Shown: positions 23,288 to 35,800 of the stretch, piece after piece
Layout of the letters: every line of letters begins with the position of its first letter
Numbering within the stretch: position 1 is the stretch's first letter
NCBI GenBank assembly: GCA_011009095.1
Contig: VTPC01003380.1
Location: 189,734-253,733, forward strand
DNA from: Ignelater luminosus
Taxonomy: Eukaryota; Arthropoda; Insecta; Coleoptera; Elateridae
Direction: 5' to 3'
DNA length: 64,000 nucleotides
Program-made: the position numbers and the translations under genes
Notes under the pieces: model-generated
Databases searched by the model: none
What the model saw: only the letters and a program-made list of their open reading frames with translations
What the model was told of the DNA's origin: nothing

Positions 23288-23462
23288 GGGAAAATTGAAG
23301 GAAGGAGAGGGCCAGGGAGAAGACAATGTTCATGGCTTAAAAATATCAGAGACTGGACAGGTTTAAGCACATAAGCATTATTGAGAGAAGCACACGAAAA
23401 GGAAAGTTTTGCCAGAATTGTTGCCGACCTTCAGTAATGAAGATGACACTTTAAGAAGAAGA
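23288..23462 (+). pseudogene. LINE 3'-terminal fragment
   Basis: The plus strand encodes KIEGRRGPGRRQCSWLKNIR, then DWTGLST, a stop, and ALLREAHEKESFARIVADLQ. This is the C-terminal end of a LINE ORF2 like the relic at 10.7-11.5 kb. It ends in ACTTTAAGAAGAAGAA, again a GAA-type tail. The rest of the element is absent, so this is a strongly 5'-truncated copy in the second hairpin-repeat locus. Confidence 0.75.
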
Positions 23463-24030
23463 ACGCACTTCGAAAAGTAGCATTCCTTGTGGTTTTCGCT
23501 GTCACTTCCACCACGGTCAACCGATTCTCGCACAGACTCCACGACAGTGCCGACCTTAGCTTAGTGGTTTACACTGCCCGTAGTTCGGGGCAGTAGTCCT
23601 TCTCGAGCTTCTCCGACTTGTGTATCCTACTGGCAAGAGATGAGACTCATACAACCAGTCGACTATACACACTCCGACATTACCGGTGATAGACATTGGT
23701 GATTTTTCTCCCAGTTGGTTAGCTCCTACCTCGTTAAGCAGATTATTTATTGATTTACTGTCTAGAACCGGTGTTTTTTTTACAAAATAAGTAAAACCTA
23801 GTAAGATGGTACTCTTCGCACTGAACGACCTGTCTTGATCCTGGTGGAAGCTGCGTATTCGCATATCCAGGCCCTGGAGGAGTCGCTTTGTTTTTCACAC
23901 TATCGTACACTGAGGCGGTGACTGATCTTATCCATAGGAGCGTTGGGCACAGCTAGATTTCTACTTCCGGTATACATAGTGAGTGCACGTACACCGCATC
24001 ATTGTTTCCCAAATGCAGTAGGACCATGTC
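23463..24030. other. Moderately GC-rich unrecognised sequence within the repeat locus
   Basis: A 102-codon minus frame (23556-23864) reads MRIRSFHQDQDRSFSAKST and onward, and looks less biased than chance frames. I recognise no domain, and it is flanked by transposon fragments. It may be a piece of an unidentified element. Confidence 0.3.
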
Positions 24031-24034
24031 TGAG

Positions 24035-24830
24035 ATTTATCTAGCGTTTGTATTTACTTCTTAAGAAGAATAATGGAGGACACAGATCGACTGCATTTTG
24101 TTTACTTTATAAGATGGTTAATGAAGGACGAAGACCGACTTAGGTCAGTGTAGCTGAGATTGTTGATTAATTATTGTTTACTTCTTAAGAACATTAATGG
24201 AGGACGAAGCCGACCCGTATTCGTTTTTAGCTTTAGTTTTAAAGCCACCATAGATGGCTGTTGGTATTTGCTTTTCTTAAGAAGGTTAATGGAGGGTGAA
24301 GCTCGAGCTTGGGCCACCGGAGGTGGCCCGTTATAATAAGCATACCAACCCGTGTTTGCAGTTAGCTCTCTTAAAATAGTTTTTCTCAAGAAGGTTAACG
24401 GAGGGTGAACCATCAGCGTTGTGCTGCGCATTCCGACGCGTGTTCGCATTTAGCTCTCCTACAGTAATCAATGGAAGGAGCAGTCCTACCCGTTTTAAAA
24501 CAAAAGCGAGTTGTACCGTTGATCGCTGCAGGCCGCCGCACTCGATTTTGCTGCAAGGAAATTGAACGAAGAGGAGTACTTTAACAACCGTAGCAGGTCT
24601 AGTTAACATGCGTCGAGCTGCAGAACTGAACGGGCCACGTCGGATGAACAAAAGGTTGGGCTTCACTCTCGATTAACCTTCCTAAAAATGTAAATATAAA
24701 TGCGGGTCGGACTGCGCCTTCAGTGGGCCATCTGCAGTTACTCAAAGTTGGTCTTCGCTCAGCATTAACCTTCTGTAACGAGCTCAAATCGGATACGGGT
24801 CGGGCTACCCTAACCACTCCATAGCTTATT
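24035..24830 (+). repeat. GNA-hairpin tandem repeat, second locus (part 2)
   Basis: CTTCTTAAGAA plus TTAATGGAGGACGAAG boxes occur near 24059, 24182 and 24274. A GGGCCACCGGAGGTGGCCC hairpin lies near 24313, and units in reverse orientation follow at about 24660-24810 (GGTTAACTAGAC-like and GGGTCGG boxes). The minus frames at 24171-24817 are repeat-derived. Confidence 0.75.
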
Positions 24831-24874
24831 GGTATTGTTTTGAAAAACTGCAGTATCTTTTTTAACTTTGTTAA

Positions 24875-25058
24875 ACAAGAAGTAGGTTATTATAGATAAA
24901 AAGAAACAATACAAAACGGAAATATCAAAAACATGGAAAGTTTTAGTTATAAATATTATGGAAATGTTCGTTGCGCCGTTTCGATTTTGATGTTTGTTTT
25001 TAGCTTAAAAATAAAACTTGTTTATCTGTCCAATTCTTGTTTTCACACATAAATATTT
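24875..25058. repeat. Foldback MITE-like element, copy 1 (diverged)
   Basis: The right half carries TTTTAGTTATAAATATTATG, GAAATGTTCGTTGCGCCG and TAAAACTTGTTTATCTG, matching the copies at 30.7 and 31.4 kb. The left arm is poorly preserved. Confidence 0.5.
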
Positions 25059-25059
25059 T

Positions 25060-26600
25060 CCATAACTTACTGTCTTTGAATGTTATTCCAAAAAGAAAAA
25101 TCTGAAATCAATTCATGCTCTTTGTAACATGTCTTTATACGTATACATGAGCAATATTAGGGCATCCATACAACGATTGTACGTAAGTACCATGTATAGT
25201 AATGAAATTAATAATTCAGTAAAAGATTAATCATACTAATAACAGCACAGATTTGGAGTAATGAAAAATCGTAAATCAATATAATTAATGATTCTTGTTC
25301 TATTTTAAGTATGACTGAACAAACATTAACGCAATATCCGCAAGGTAAAGATTCAAAGCGGTTGAAACAAAGAGGAAAAAAGAGACAGAATCTCCAAAGT
25401 TAAACTAAAAAACTTTCCTTTCTGTTAATAATTAGTTCTTTTGAAATTACAAACTAGAACTTTTTAAATTAGAATAAACCCTACTTCCTACTCACGTCCA
25501 CGTAACGTTACAAAAAAGAGTCAAGTTGGTCGTTCTTGTTAATTATTGTTTAGAAACTTTCATAATTTCAGAGTTGATTAGGGTTTTTTCCCATAAAGGT
25601 CAAATATTACAGACTGAACGTCTTTAATTCATGCCCTGTTGATTATTTTGTTTTCTTTACTCTTTACGTGACCTCTACTTTAATTAAATAAATATTTGAT
25701 ATTATAAATTCAATAAGAACGATCTAAATTACCAGTGATTCTCTGGATTGATGTTATGACATTTTTATATGAAATTATGGGTTGTGTCAATCGGAATGTC
25801 AGGGTACTTCATGTTAATTTTTTATTTATCGGTGATTTGATTTGTTCGTTACTTCTTTTAAATCTCATTATTATGCATTATTTTGCAACAGAAAATTTGC
25901 ACACGCAACATTTGAAAGTTTCATCTAATTTTCAAGGAACAGATTGCATTTAGATTGTATTGTAATCGCCTATTTTAATGCAAACACTTTAAATGGTACA
26001 ATGACCTTTTACTTACTTATTATAGTATTGAAATTGTTGTTATTATACTACACTTTAACATTGTTGTCGAATATTACGTGCCTCACACGGTTCTATTTTA
26101 AGTGTATTGCATGCTGTAATTGGCGTCTCCTATTATTGTTAAACCGGTATCTTGACACTCACTGGGATAATGCTCTGACACTAGTTAGTTTGGTATTCTT
26201 GGAGTTCATGAATAATTTTTGCTAGTAAGTACATAAACGAGTGTGAGAAGTGTGTAGTCTTTAAAACGCCTCCTCTTTCAGTTGCCGTTTACAGAAATAA
26301 CACGCGTGTCTTTTTAAAATTCCTGCATTGCATTGAACGGTAATTTTATTAACTCGCCGAGGTAATTTTCTTGTAATATTATGTGGAGTTTAAATGTTAA
26401 TGCGAGGTGTAACAGTAGTAAACAAATTAATAACTTGAAAGAATAATGCGTGGCGTGTTCCATTTTCCGTGTATTTAATGGATATCTTGGTTATTAGTAG
26501 AGAGAGAACGATACTTTTTGCATCGACACTTTTCAAGTTTTTATATTTCTTAAATGGAAACTGCCTGTTATTTTGGTACTACTGAAAAGCTTGTAGTAAT
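25060..26600. other. AT-rich intergenic DNA
   Basis: No gene or repeat recognised. The frames at 25735-25953 and 25944-26225 are Leu/Ile/Phe-rich chance frames. Confidence 0.5.
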
Positions 26601-26794
26601 GAAAAAGTTTTATGTCAAAGATTCTTACTATAGAAAGACACAAAAATTAAAGTCTAAATGGCGCGATGAATATTTCTATAACATTTAAAACTAAAACTTT
26701 TCACAGTTTCTTAATTAAAGTTTTAAGTGGAACAATAGTATTCATTGATATTTCTTTCATTTTATAGTAAGAATCTTTTAAATAAAACTTGTTT
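26601..26794. repeat. Foldback MITE-like element, copy 2
   Basis: The left arm AAAGATTCTTACTATAGAAAG is the inverse of the right arm, which contains TTTATAGTAAGAATCTTTT. The centre AACTAAAACTTTTCACAGTT is shared with copy 4. Confidence 0.6.
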
Positions 26795-27465
26795 GTTTGC
26801 TCAGTATTGCTTTTACAAAGAAAAAGATTTTTCATGGCCTAATAACGAGTCTAGAAACTACAATAGGTTCTAACAGTGAAATTAATCGGAACAATATTAA
26901 CAAATTAAACAAAAAATGTAAGTGTAAGCATCTTAAGCGCTGCTAAGCACCGACAGAGAATTAATTACGGACAATTGTTCAAATTAGAAAATAACAGATT
27001 TTAGGCTATAACTCAAGAAAAGAATCGACGATTTCAGAATCACCCTGTATACTTCACAAACAGAAAGCATGACGCTTATTAAAGTTTAATTTACTGCGAA
27101 CTGTGCTACTTCTTTAATTAAAAATTTCATTTTCTCGTATTTCATCCCTTAAGAAATTAGTAGATTCAAGAATAATTAAATTTCCCAAAAATTAAAACAC
27201 AGACGTAAACGAGCATTATCAACATATTTATTATCGGTAACCCTAAAATTAGTTCAATGTCAAAAACGCATTCTCAGTCATCGTCGTGTCATCATTTCCG
27301 CCCTCATCCCATCATCATCATCACCATCACATGTAAAGTTCGCCACGTTAGCAAATTCGTCCCTGAAATAATTAAACAATAAAACTCATTAAACCTAATC
27401 TCATTAACAACAAAGTAAAGCTTATTGCGACGCTGTCTGCTGGAGGCCGATATTGCTATAACCCC

Positions 27466-27479
27466 GTTGCCATGACAAC
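27466..27479 (+). promoter_or_regulatory. RFX X-box match
   Basis: GTTGCCATGACAAC fits the X-box consensus RYYNYYATRRNRAC at every position. It lies in a GC-richer island (27.42-27.58 kb), with a CAGCTG E-box 5 nt downstream. RFX factors use such sites in promoters of ciliary genes. No adjacent gene was recognised, so an enhancer or a distal promoter is inferred. Confidence 0.4.
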
Positions 27480-27699
27480 CCCCCAGCTGTGCAATCATAA
27501 ACATGCTGCCCCCGAGGGGCCGCGAACCTCCCCAATGTAACTGCAGGCCTGCAGTTCCGTGCGCTTGCTTTACCTTTTGCCACGTTTACCTCCTAATTAT
27601 TTTCCACCGTGCATGCTGTACTAGACGCTCTCTTCTATTGACATATAAGGGTTTCCTTTTTGGATGTTTTATGTGCGCGCATTAAGGTTTGATGTTTGA

Positions 27700-30600
27700 G
27701 GGGTAGATGATAGATTTCCGAAGATGAAAGATAAAGATGAGAATTTTTGAAGGTTGGGAGAAATATAATTGGAGAAATGCTCGCGATATCAGTAGAAATG
27801 AAATTGAAAAGAAGGAGGGTTGATATTAATATCATTAAAGCGAGCCAGAAACTTTCGTGGGAATGTAAAATTTAAATATCGAAGAGGAGGTAAATTTAAA
27901 TTTTTCATGCCTCCAGGTAAATACAAAAGTTTCACATTTTCCTTTACAGTAATTCTGAATGGAATTTTGTTAAAGTCGCGATACTTTCGAGCTTACACCT
28001 GTTGAGGCAAATTTTCATGTTGAACAACTTTCAACAAAATACCAAATTGTCTACCCCTTGTTGTGGATGATTTCGCGTTATTTCCAGATTTATATGAATT
28101 GATGTTTTTCGTGTCTACGTATACAACATTCCCTTTATGGACGAAAAAAAGAAAAAAAGTGAGTGTAGGTGCCTTATAATATTAGGATATGCATGGCTCG
28201 CTTATTTCTATGGAGTGAGGGGGCGTAAATACAAAGCACCATAATCGTATAAATCTCAGTTTACAATGTGAACCGGTTGAACGCTAAATTAAAGAACTTC
28301 CACAACGTGAGTCGTGGATTGGTAAAGACAGGATTGGATCAAAGGAAATTACTAGTTTGCTTTGAAGTAGCGATATTTGGGAAACGTTTTGGGTGTGTGA
28401 TTGTATGTGTAATAATTCCTTTGAGGAGTAAAAAAATACCATTAGGTCGTTTCGATTAATTAAAATTAATTATGTATTCAGGATGAAGTTAGATAAATTA
28501 CCCTATCGAATGATTCATAAACGAGTAGTTAAAAATGATATATCTTTCCTAACGTATTATTACAAAATAAAATGTTAATACAGGATACGTTCAGAGGTCG
28601 TTAGATTTCTCAATGCCCGAGGAAATACGAACACTAAAAGGGATATCGGTCGTTTAATACTCTAATAATAATTATCTAACTTTTATGAATGTACAGAAAT
28701 AACAATCGAAGTTGAATGAACTATAGATTTCTATAATGTATGGATTCATATCAATAGAGCAAAAATCCTCTCTCGAGTTTTCCTTCCTCAAAACACCGTC
28801 AGGTTAAAAAGGAATTAGTACGTAAACGATTGCAAATTGCATGCAAAATCCTTTCTATCATTTAAACGATTTCAAAAGAAAAACGATTAGGTATAACGGC
28901 TAAACCTGTAATTTTAAATTAATATTTACCTTAAATCTTTAGACCAATTATTGCTTAGTTTTATACTTTTAATATTACCTGCATAAATATTCCATAATTG
29001 AAGTTTCAACGGAACAGAAATTAATGCTGCAAAATCCGAAACGGTTTATGTAATTATTGGCGCCGATGCATATAAAAACAGACTTCTCGCTTCTCTTGTA
29101 TAAAAATCGATTCTTACATTATTACTTATTATTAGATACTTTATAGATGCGGAAGTTACTCATTTACTTTTACATAAAAAAGGGTAGCGTATTTTACAAT
29201 AATTAGGTCTACAACTAACGGCACTACGTGTAAAATCGACACGAGATACAATTGGTGCCCTTGGGCGCAGTTTCCTTTTTTTTCTAAAAGCTAATATGAT
29301 TAATAACATTCATAAAAAAGGCACCTTTTGCGTTGTAATGGTGCATTAGGAATTTAAAAAAATATTGGACAGGTCCAAATTATACAGAAAATTTTCATTG
29401 AGCGTCGAAATTAATGTTCTGCCAATATTGAACATGATTGATTCTATGCGGATTTTAATTTAATGGTGCAGTGAGGTCTGTTTAGTTTTTTTTAGTTTTG
29501 TTTTCAGAAAATTTCTTTTTGTGCTAACGCCTAATTGGTTTTTAAAATTGGTGTTGTCCCTTTTTGAGTTCTACTGTCTTTGAAAATTTTTATTTTACAG
29601 GATGGTCTAAGACTCTGTCCTACTGACCATGTTTGATCAAGAGTCTTATGATCGAATTATTCAAGCTCTAGATATCTATTAACGTCGCAATCTTAGTGGC
29701 AGAAATATTCACTAAGCATTGGATTCTCTTCGTTTTTTCCTAAGGGACAAAGTGTGGCAAACAATCTTTAACAATGAGAGTAATAAGTACAGGGTGTCCA
29801 AAATTTTATGGTATTATTCTTTCCTCGAGCTACAGGCTAAAGTTCCTTTGTTTCTGATTTCAACAATCGCCAATATCTCCGTTATTTTTAAAAGTAGTAG
29901 AGCAAAGTGCCAAAGGAAGAGTTTCTGGGTTTCTAGCGATCTCTCAGGCACTTCACTTACATTTTTTACCAAAGGACACACTTTTCAAGAAATTACATAA
30001 TCGAGAGGGAACGCCTTTTAGCTGAAGCGCTTTTGGTTTTGATTAAAATTATTAAAACGCGCATAAAGTTTTTTCTATTTGAATTGAGCACGGAGTGCTT
30101 CCTGTCACATATACAGGACGGTCTACTTCTTGTTTCTGCATCAACACAATTGAAACGAACAAAACAGAATTTGACAGCTTTATCGCAGAAATTCTTTTGT
30201 CTTGTTCAAGCAGATGCGCCATCCGGTTCCTAAGATACCGACAAGTAAACAGCAATATATTTTAATAAATTTGTTTATAATCTCGTAAAGATCATAAAGC
30301 TTACAGATCATACTAATACAAACTATCGGAAACGTTCAAGAAATTGTGAGGTTTCAAGAAGGAAAGCAATAAAAATTCGCAGATACTAAAAACACTCTAA
30401 CAAGCAACGTTTTTCTGTAGCTTCTGGCTGGTTAAACCTTTATGTAGGCTTTGAAAACGCGAATGATTTTCATCGTCTGAAGGGGCAAAGAGGGCTGAGC
30501 CCCCATCTAATCTCCCTGTAGCTGCGGGCTTATCAAAGATGAAGAGCAAATATTAAGTTTCTTTTAATGGAAATTGTCTTATTTCTTAAGCTTTTCGAAT

Positions 30601-30700
30601 ATTATTCAGTTTGTTGCTATAGTTCCGATTCCAAGTTCAAAATCGGTAGGCAATGGAAAATGTTTTTTCTGTGAAAACAATACCTGAACAAAAGAACAAG
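27700..30700. other. AT-rich intergenic DNA
   Basis: No gene recognised. ACAGGGTGTCCAAAA at 29790 resembles termini found in various insect DNA transposons, but no partner end was identified. Confidence 0.45.
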
Positions 30701-30704
30701 AAAT

Positions 30705-30910
30705 GAACAACGGTTTTATTTCAACGATTCTTACTATAAGAAGAAAGAAAATTCAAAATCTAGACGGCACAATATTTGTTCCATCTAAAACTAACAAATC
30801 GCGGAAAATTTTAGTTCTAAATATTATGGAAATGTTCGTTGCGCCGTGCATTAAAGTTTGAGTTTTCTTTTTTTTTTTTACAGACAGAATCTTTGAAATA
30901 CAACTTGTTC
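30705..30910. repeat. Foldback MITE-like element, copy 3
   Basis: About 65-nt arms (GAACAACGGTTTTATTTCAA at the left, TTTGAAATACAACTTGTTC at the right) are imperfect inverted repeats around a GGCGCAACGAATATTTG-type centre. Total length is about 206 bp. Confidence 0.65.
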
Positions 30911-30929
30911 TAGTGTCCTGCACGGATCG

Positions 30930-31345
30930 AAATTTTTAAGCTCGTCCCGACCGAGGACAAACTTCACGCGGCCCGGATAAATCCTGGTAAATTCTTGATC
31001 GGCCCAACAAGCTCGAACAACCCGAGAGGTCCAAACGGCTCAACAGAGAAGTCCGAAGGGCTGGGACGTTCAAAAACCTCGAACGGCCCAACAGACCCGA
31101 AGGGCGAAGAAGTCTAAAAGGTCCGAGCGGTTCAAAACGCCCGACAGGCCCGAGCTCCAAACGGCCCGATAAACCTGAGAGGTCCAAATACCCCCCCCCC
31201 CCCCAGAGGGCCGAGAAGTCCAAAAAGTTTGACAAATCCGCTCGGCCCGAAAGATCTGACAGGCTCTACTCTACAAGCCCGACAAGACCGAACATCCCAA
31301 GAGGCCAGAACGTCCACTAAATTTTAAAGCGTAAAGGCCCGACTA
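30930..31345 (-). repeat. GC-rich minisatellite of CGGCCCRA/GGGCCG-type motifs, with C14 tract
   Basis: Short degenerate units such as CCGACAGGCCCGA and AACGGCCCGA recur every 20 bp or so. They are the reverse complement of the GGCCCTGTCGGGCCGTTCGG units at 46.0-46.2 kb. A run of 14 C occupies 31191-31204. The overlapping minus frames are repeat artefacts. Confidence 0.7.
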
Positions 31346-31384
31346 GAAAATCCGACCCAACTTGTTCATCTGTTGTTCTTTTGT

Positions 31385-31562
31385 TTAATTTCTTTCTAAT
31401 AGTAAAATCTAAACGGCGCAACGAATATTTTTATAACATTTAGAACTAAAACTTTCCACAGTTTATTAATTAGGGTTCTAAGTGGAACAAATATTCCTTG
31501 CGCCGTTTATATTTTGATCTTTCTTTTTATAATAGCAAGGATCTTTCAGATAAAACTTGTTC
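31385..31562. repeat. Foldback MITE-like element, copy 4
   Basis: Left-arm CTAATAGTAAAATCTAAACG and GGCGCAACGAATATT are inverted at the right as AATATTCCTTGCGCCG and TTTATAATAGCAAGGATCTT. The left tip is truncated. Similarity to copy 2 continues past the right tip (a TTTTCACAAAGAAAATCATT-like stretch), so a larger unit may be involved. Confidence 0.65.
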
Positions 31563-32146
31563 ATTCATTCATCTTTTGTTTTCACAAAGAAAATCATTTC
31601 TCGTGGCCTACTGGTGAGTATAGATACTACAGTAACTGTAATAGCTATAACTCTCTTATTAATCGAAAGAATGCTTACAAACTGTATACATCTGAAAAAT
31701 TTACGAAATAAGCTTTCCAACAATGCTAAAATAAAGGAGAGTTTCTATTTAAAAAATCTGAAAAGTGTCGACTCAAGGAAAAAACGAAGAAACATTCTAC
31801 CATGATATTCTGCCCTACTTTTTAAATAACGAGTTACGTGCCACTGTAGAAATGGGCAAAAAACAAACTAAAGGATATAACTCGAAAAATACAAAAACTA
31901 TCGAACTTTTTTTTGCCTTGAAAAGTTATGCCAATAATGTGCAACCCTGTTTTTTTGCAACTGCATTAATAACAGATACCCATTTAACACTAAATTGGAG
32001 ACATCCTATACAATAGGAAAAGATCAGAAGCGATAAAGGATATTGCACCATTGAAGTAGGAAGTAGATTCCGAAAGATGTGCCGATGTAGCTTTGATGAA
32101 ACTTGCAGTTTTATCGTCGAGATTTCATGTAACTTTGTAACTATGC

Positions 32147-32850
32147 GCCGCTCCGATGCGATATCAGTTACAAGTGTCGGTGGTCGCTGAGGAGGTATGT
32201 CTGGAAGGGAGCAACGACCCTGGTGCCTCTCATCGGTCGGCCCCTCCTTCAGTTGCCTTCACGATGGATGAAAGAAACGTGCCTTCCTCTGTCGCACAAC
32301 GTGTGATTATCAAATTTCTTGTCAATGAAGATGTTACTGCGACTGAAATTCATCGTCGTTTACTCGCATAGTTCAGGGAAAGTACCCTTTCATGGCCCCG
32401 AGTGAAGCATTGGTGTACTGAGTTCAAGAAAGGACTTGAGCGTGTTGAAAACATGCCCCATGCACGGCTGTCTGCGGGAAAGGTGTTAGCCACTGTGTTC
32501 TGGAACTTCAAAGGCGTTCTCCTTGTCGATTTTCTCCAGGAACGTCAGACAATAAATGCTGCCTACTCCTGTGATCTTCTGATTCGAGTTCGAGCTGCGT
32601 ATCGGTCAAAAAGGTACGAGATCCCTATCAGAAGTGTGTTGCGCCTCTATGGCAATTTGAGACTAACAACATGCATTGGAATGCTCTCGCCGTGTGACTT
32701 CCACATATTTGAGCTGCTCAAGGAAGCTCTTGGTGGAAGGCGCCTCACGAACAATTCGTGCGCAATTGGCCTATGACACACTCTCCTTCATTTTTTGAAA
32801 GCGGCGTTAAAAAATTAGCAATCCGCTGGGTGATTATGTAGAAAAATAGT
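32147..32850 (+). pseudogene. Mariner-like transposase, internally deleted relic 1
   Basis: From an ATG at 32264 the N-terminal helix-turn-helix is recognisable (QRVIIKFLVNEDVTATEIH, then a KHWCTEFKKGLERVE segment at about 32407-32450). The frame then jumps straight to VLATVFWNFKGVLLVDFLQE (about 32487-32540), so the second DNA-binding half and the first catalytic Asp region are missing. LSPCDFHIFELLKEALGG (about 32690-32735) is the third catalytic region. GDYVEK with a stop at about 32830-32848 is the C-terminus. At least two stops or frameshifts lie between. It is the more diverged of the two mariner relics in the window. Confidence 0.82.
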
Positions 32851-35800
32851 AAAAATGTAATTTTGAATGAATTTAAAAAAATCAAGTTTTTATTACAAAA
32901 GGCTCGTTTATATTTGATCCATCTGTGTATGAGGAAAAATGTGCTAAGACAAAATTTTGTGTTTACAAGCAAAGCTACATTTTCCTTAACTACCAAACTC
33001 GTAAAAGCTTTCAAAAAAAACGCTAGTGTGGAAGCTGCTTTAGACACAACTACCATCAGATCAAAAAAAGTCCTTTCTTTCATAATATTACCAAATATAG
33101 CGTTTTCAGATTTGTTACTAAATTCACGTTTCTTTTTCGCTAGCAGTTCCCACTTAATGGCTTTTATCATCATCATCGTAGCCTACGCAAACTATGCGGG
33201 GCTATGTGACCGTTTTATTGATGAGTTTCGTACGTAAATACGGCAGCACGTATGCTAATCATTTGCTCTTACAAACAGTACGTAGTACGTGTGTAGGTGT
33301 GTGAAACAACCAGCAATTATTGTTTAATGGGTTAAAATAATATTTTTCGTCTCACATCAATTAGGCAATTAATTTACGAGAGATACATTTAAAAGGAGGG
33401 ACGTCCTTGGTTTTAATTCGTCCCAAAAATAATGTTGGTCGGTCAGATTTTTTTCTTGTTGTTGTTATTTTTATTAATCGTTTTCGGCACGCATGTAGTA
33501 TTTGATTGAATTGGTTATTAAAGTTTTTAATGAAATATTAACAAGAAGAACAACGCACGTAAATATGCGAGTCCGTTCAACAGGCGATTAAGTAATTCGA
33601 CGTTTTATACTGATATCCCTTATTATGGACTTATTTGAGACGCTAAAAAAGATGTAATCATAATAATCTAGAAAAATCGACTTTTTTTGTTATGAAGAAA
33701 ACTTGTTAATGTGAGAGGATAATACGGGTTATAATTATGTTACTTCGGGCAAAACTTTTAATTTCATACACGAACTGCGAATTATTAGAAGGTAAATAAT
33801 TTGTGGTTTAGGTCGAGTTAATTAGATCTTGATTGTTGGTTTTTTATTTTAAGTGGAGAAAAAATAATGCCGGGAATGCAGTTAAATGAATATAATAATA
33901 ATGTTGCCAATTTTGTATTGAAAGTAATATATCAGAAATGAGAAATTAAAGATGTTGACGATATAATTTTTGCAGTCTTCGGTTAAGTGTGTTAGTTTTG
34001 TAAATGTATAGCTTATAGAGATCATCGACCCTGATGCTATTAAGTCGAAAAATTGGAAAGGGTTAATGTGTCTCGACGTTTCATATATCAAAAAGTTTGA
34101 TATCTTAGTTGTTCCATCCTTTAATGGTTGATACAAGCCAAATTTAAATTTAAACAAATCGGTAAGTGGATGCAAAATGATCGGTTATTAAAGTAATTGT
34201 ACGTGACTGATCTCGACGTCTTAAAAGTAGAAATTCACACATGATTTATTGCTTATATGTTGCGGTTAAAACAGTTATCGAGAAGTGTACAATAATAGTG
34301 TTATTAAAGTTATTTCAAACTATGATTACTGCGCGTTAATATTAGTCATTTTGTGACTATTTAACTTATTTACATTTAGAATTCCTCTTACTTACACACC
34401 ACCATTCCTTTTGGAGAAAAATAATTTGATTCTAATTGGGGTCGCGCATGTAATAAAAAGTGGACCGGTATTTTTAAGCATTAATTGATATGTTTACAAT
34501 TCAAGGCAAATAAAACAAAGTAAGACTTATCAAGATTTTGTTGTAAAAAATTGCAAACTCTTCCTATTAACAAATGAAGATTTTTTAAGGCAAACAAAAT
34601 TTTAGTCTTCGAAAACCATATTGAAAATACTCTTTCTACCACTTTTTTAGAATTCATTAAAATTTGATGACGTAACACATAAAAATTACGATTTTATCCT
34701 CTTTTTTATTCGTTCTTCTTCCTTTTCATCTGAATACCTTGAAGTGTTAATAAAATTTAGGAAGTTTCTCGCTGTTTTATTACCACCATCCAAAAAACGT
34801 CTCACAAGAAGGTAATAACAATTAACATCCTCTTACATTTAAGGAATGTTGTTGGAGTGCTATATTATTGGCCTTTTTTCATTTAAAAAATCCGAACGAG
34901 CTTTCTAAAAATCTAACTGTTGTGTTCTTTTTTCAAATAATCCTAACCTTAACAATTCTTCAAAGCTGGTTTGCCTCGTATGATAATAAATTCAAGTTGA
35001 TTCTGTTTTGTCTTGTTAACATTGAACTAATAACATTAGCGTTTCGATTTTAATAAAATTTGAAACTTTTATCCACTAGCACGTTTTATATGTGAAAAAA
35101 ATCCACTGCATGGCTATTAAGGTCAAAGTCGCAGATATCACTGGCTGACCTTAAATATTTATGCAATTATTATGCAACCAAAAATGTCTATTAATGCATA
35201 AGATAATAAATTAAAATAAATGAGTCAGATTATATACTAGCATAACCTAATCTACAAAATATTTTTATTATTATTTAACTGACAAGACATTCATATTCAA
35301 TTAGAAGGTAAAAGAGTGTAAACATTCAAAATTTGCACCCATAATGAGGTAATGTAAATAAATCACAGCGTTGCAAGGTTTTATGACTAATTTTTTAATT
35401 CCACTATTGAATATATCCTATAAAAAGAAACAAACACGGCAATAATTAATTACGTCCGTCCGTTCTGATTAATTCAAAAGGACATAAAAAATTGGTTTGC
35501 ATTAGAACTAAAAATAAGTTCCTCTTTGCGTTACTATTTTTGAATATTATAACGTTATCATAACTCACAATCTTGACTTTCATGATACACAACAATGACA
35601 AGAGTTCAAGATGTTTTAGCAACATGAAGAAAATAATTGATTTCCATATCTGCAAGTTTACGATCGTGTAAAACGGTTTTGTTTTGGTTTTGTTTTACGA
35701 CGGAAATAAAATGGGAATTTTGCTGTTCGATTTAGGATTTTATATCTACATAGTTGAATAAAAAAAATGCGTCAATCAATGTTAAGTATATACAAATGTG

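Noticed and set aside
27300..27335. CATCAT/CACCAT triplet run
   Set aside because: Simple repeat without coding context.
32745..33237. Overlapping frames of 143 (minus) and 124 (plus) codons
   Set aside because: Lys/Phe/Ile/Asn-rich low-complexity translations from AT-rich DNA just past the mariner end. No domain seen.
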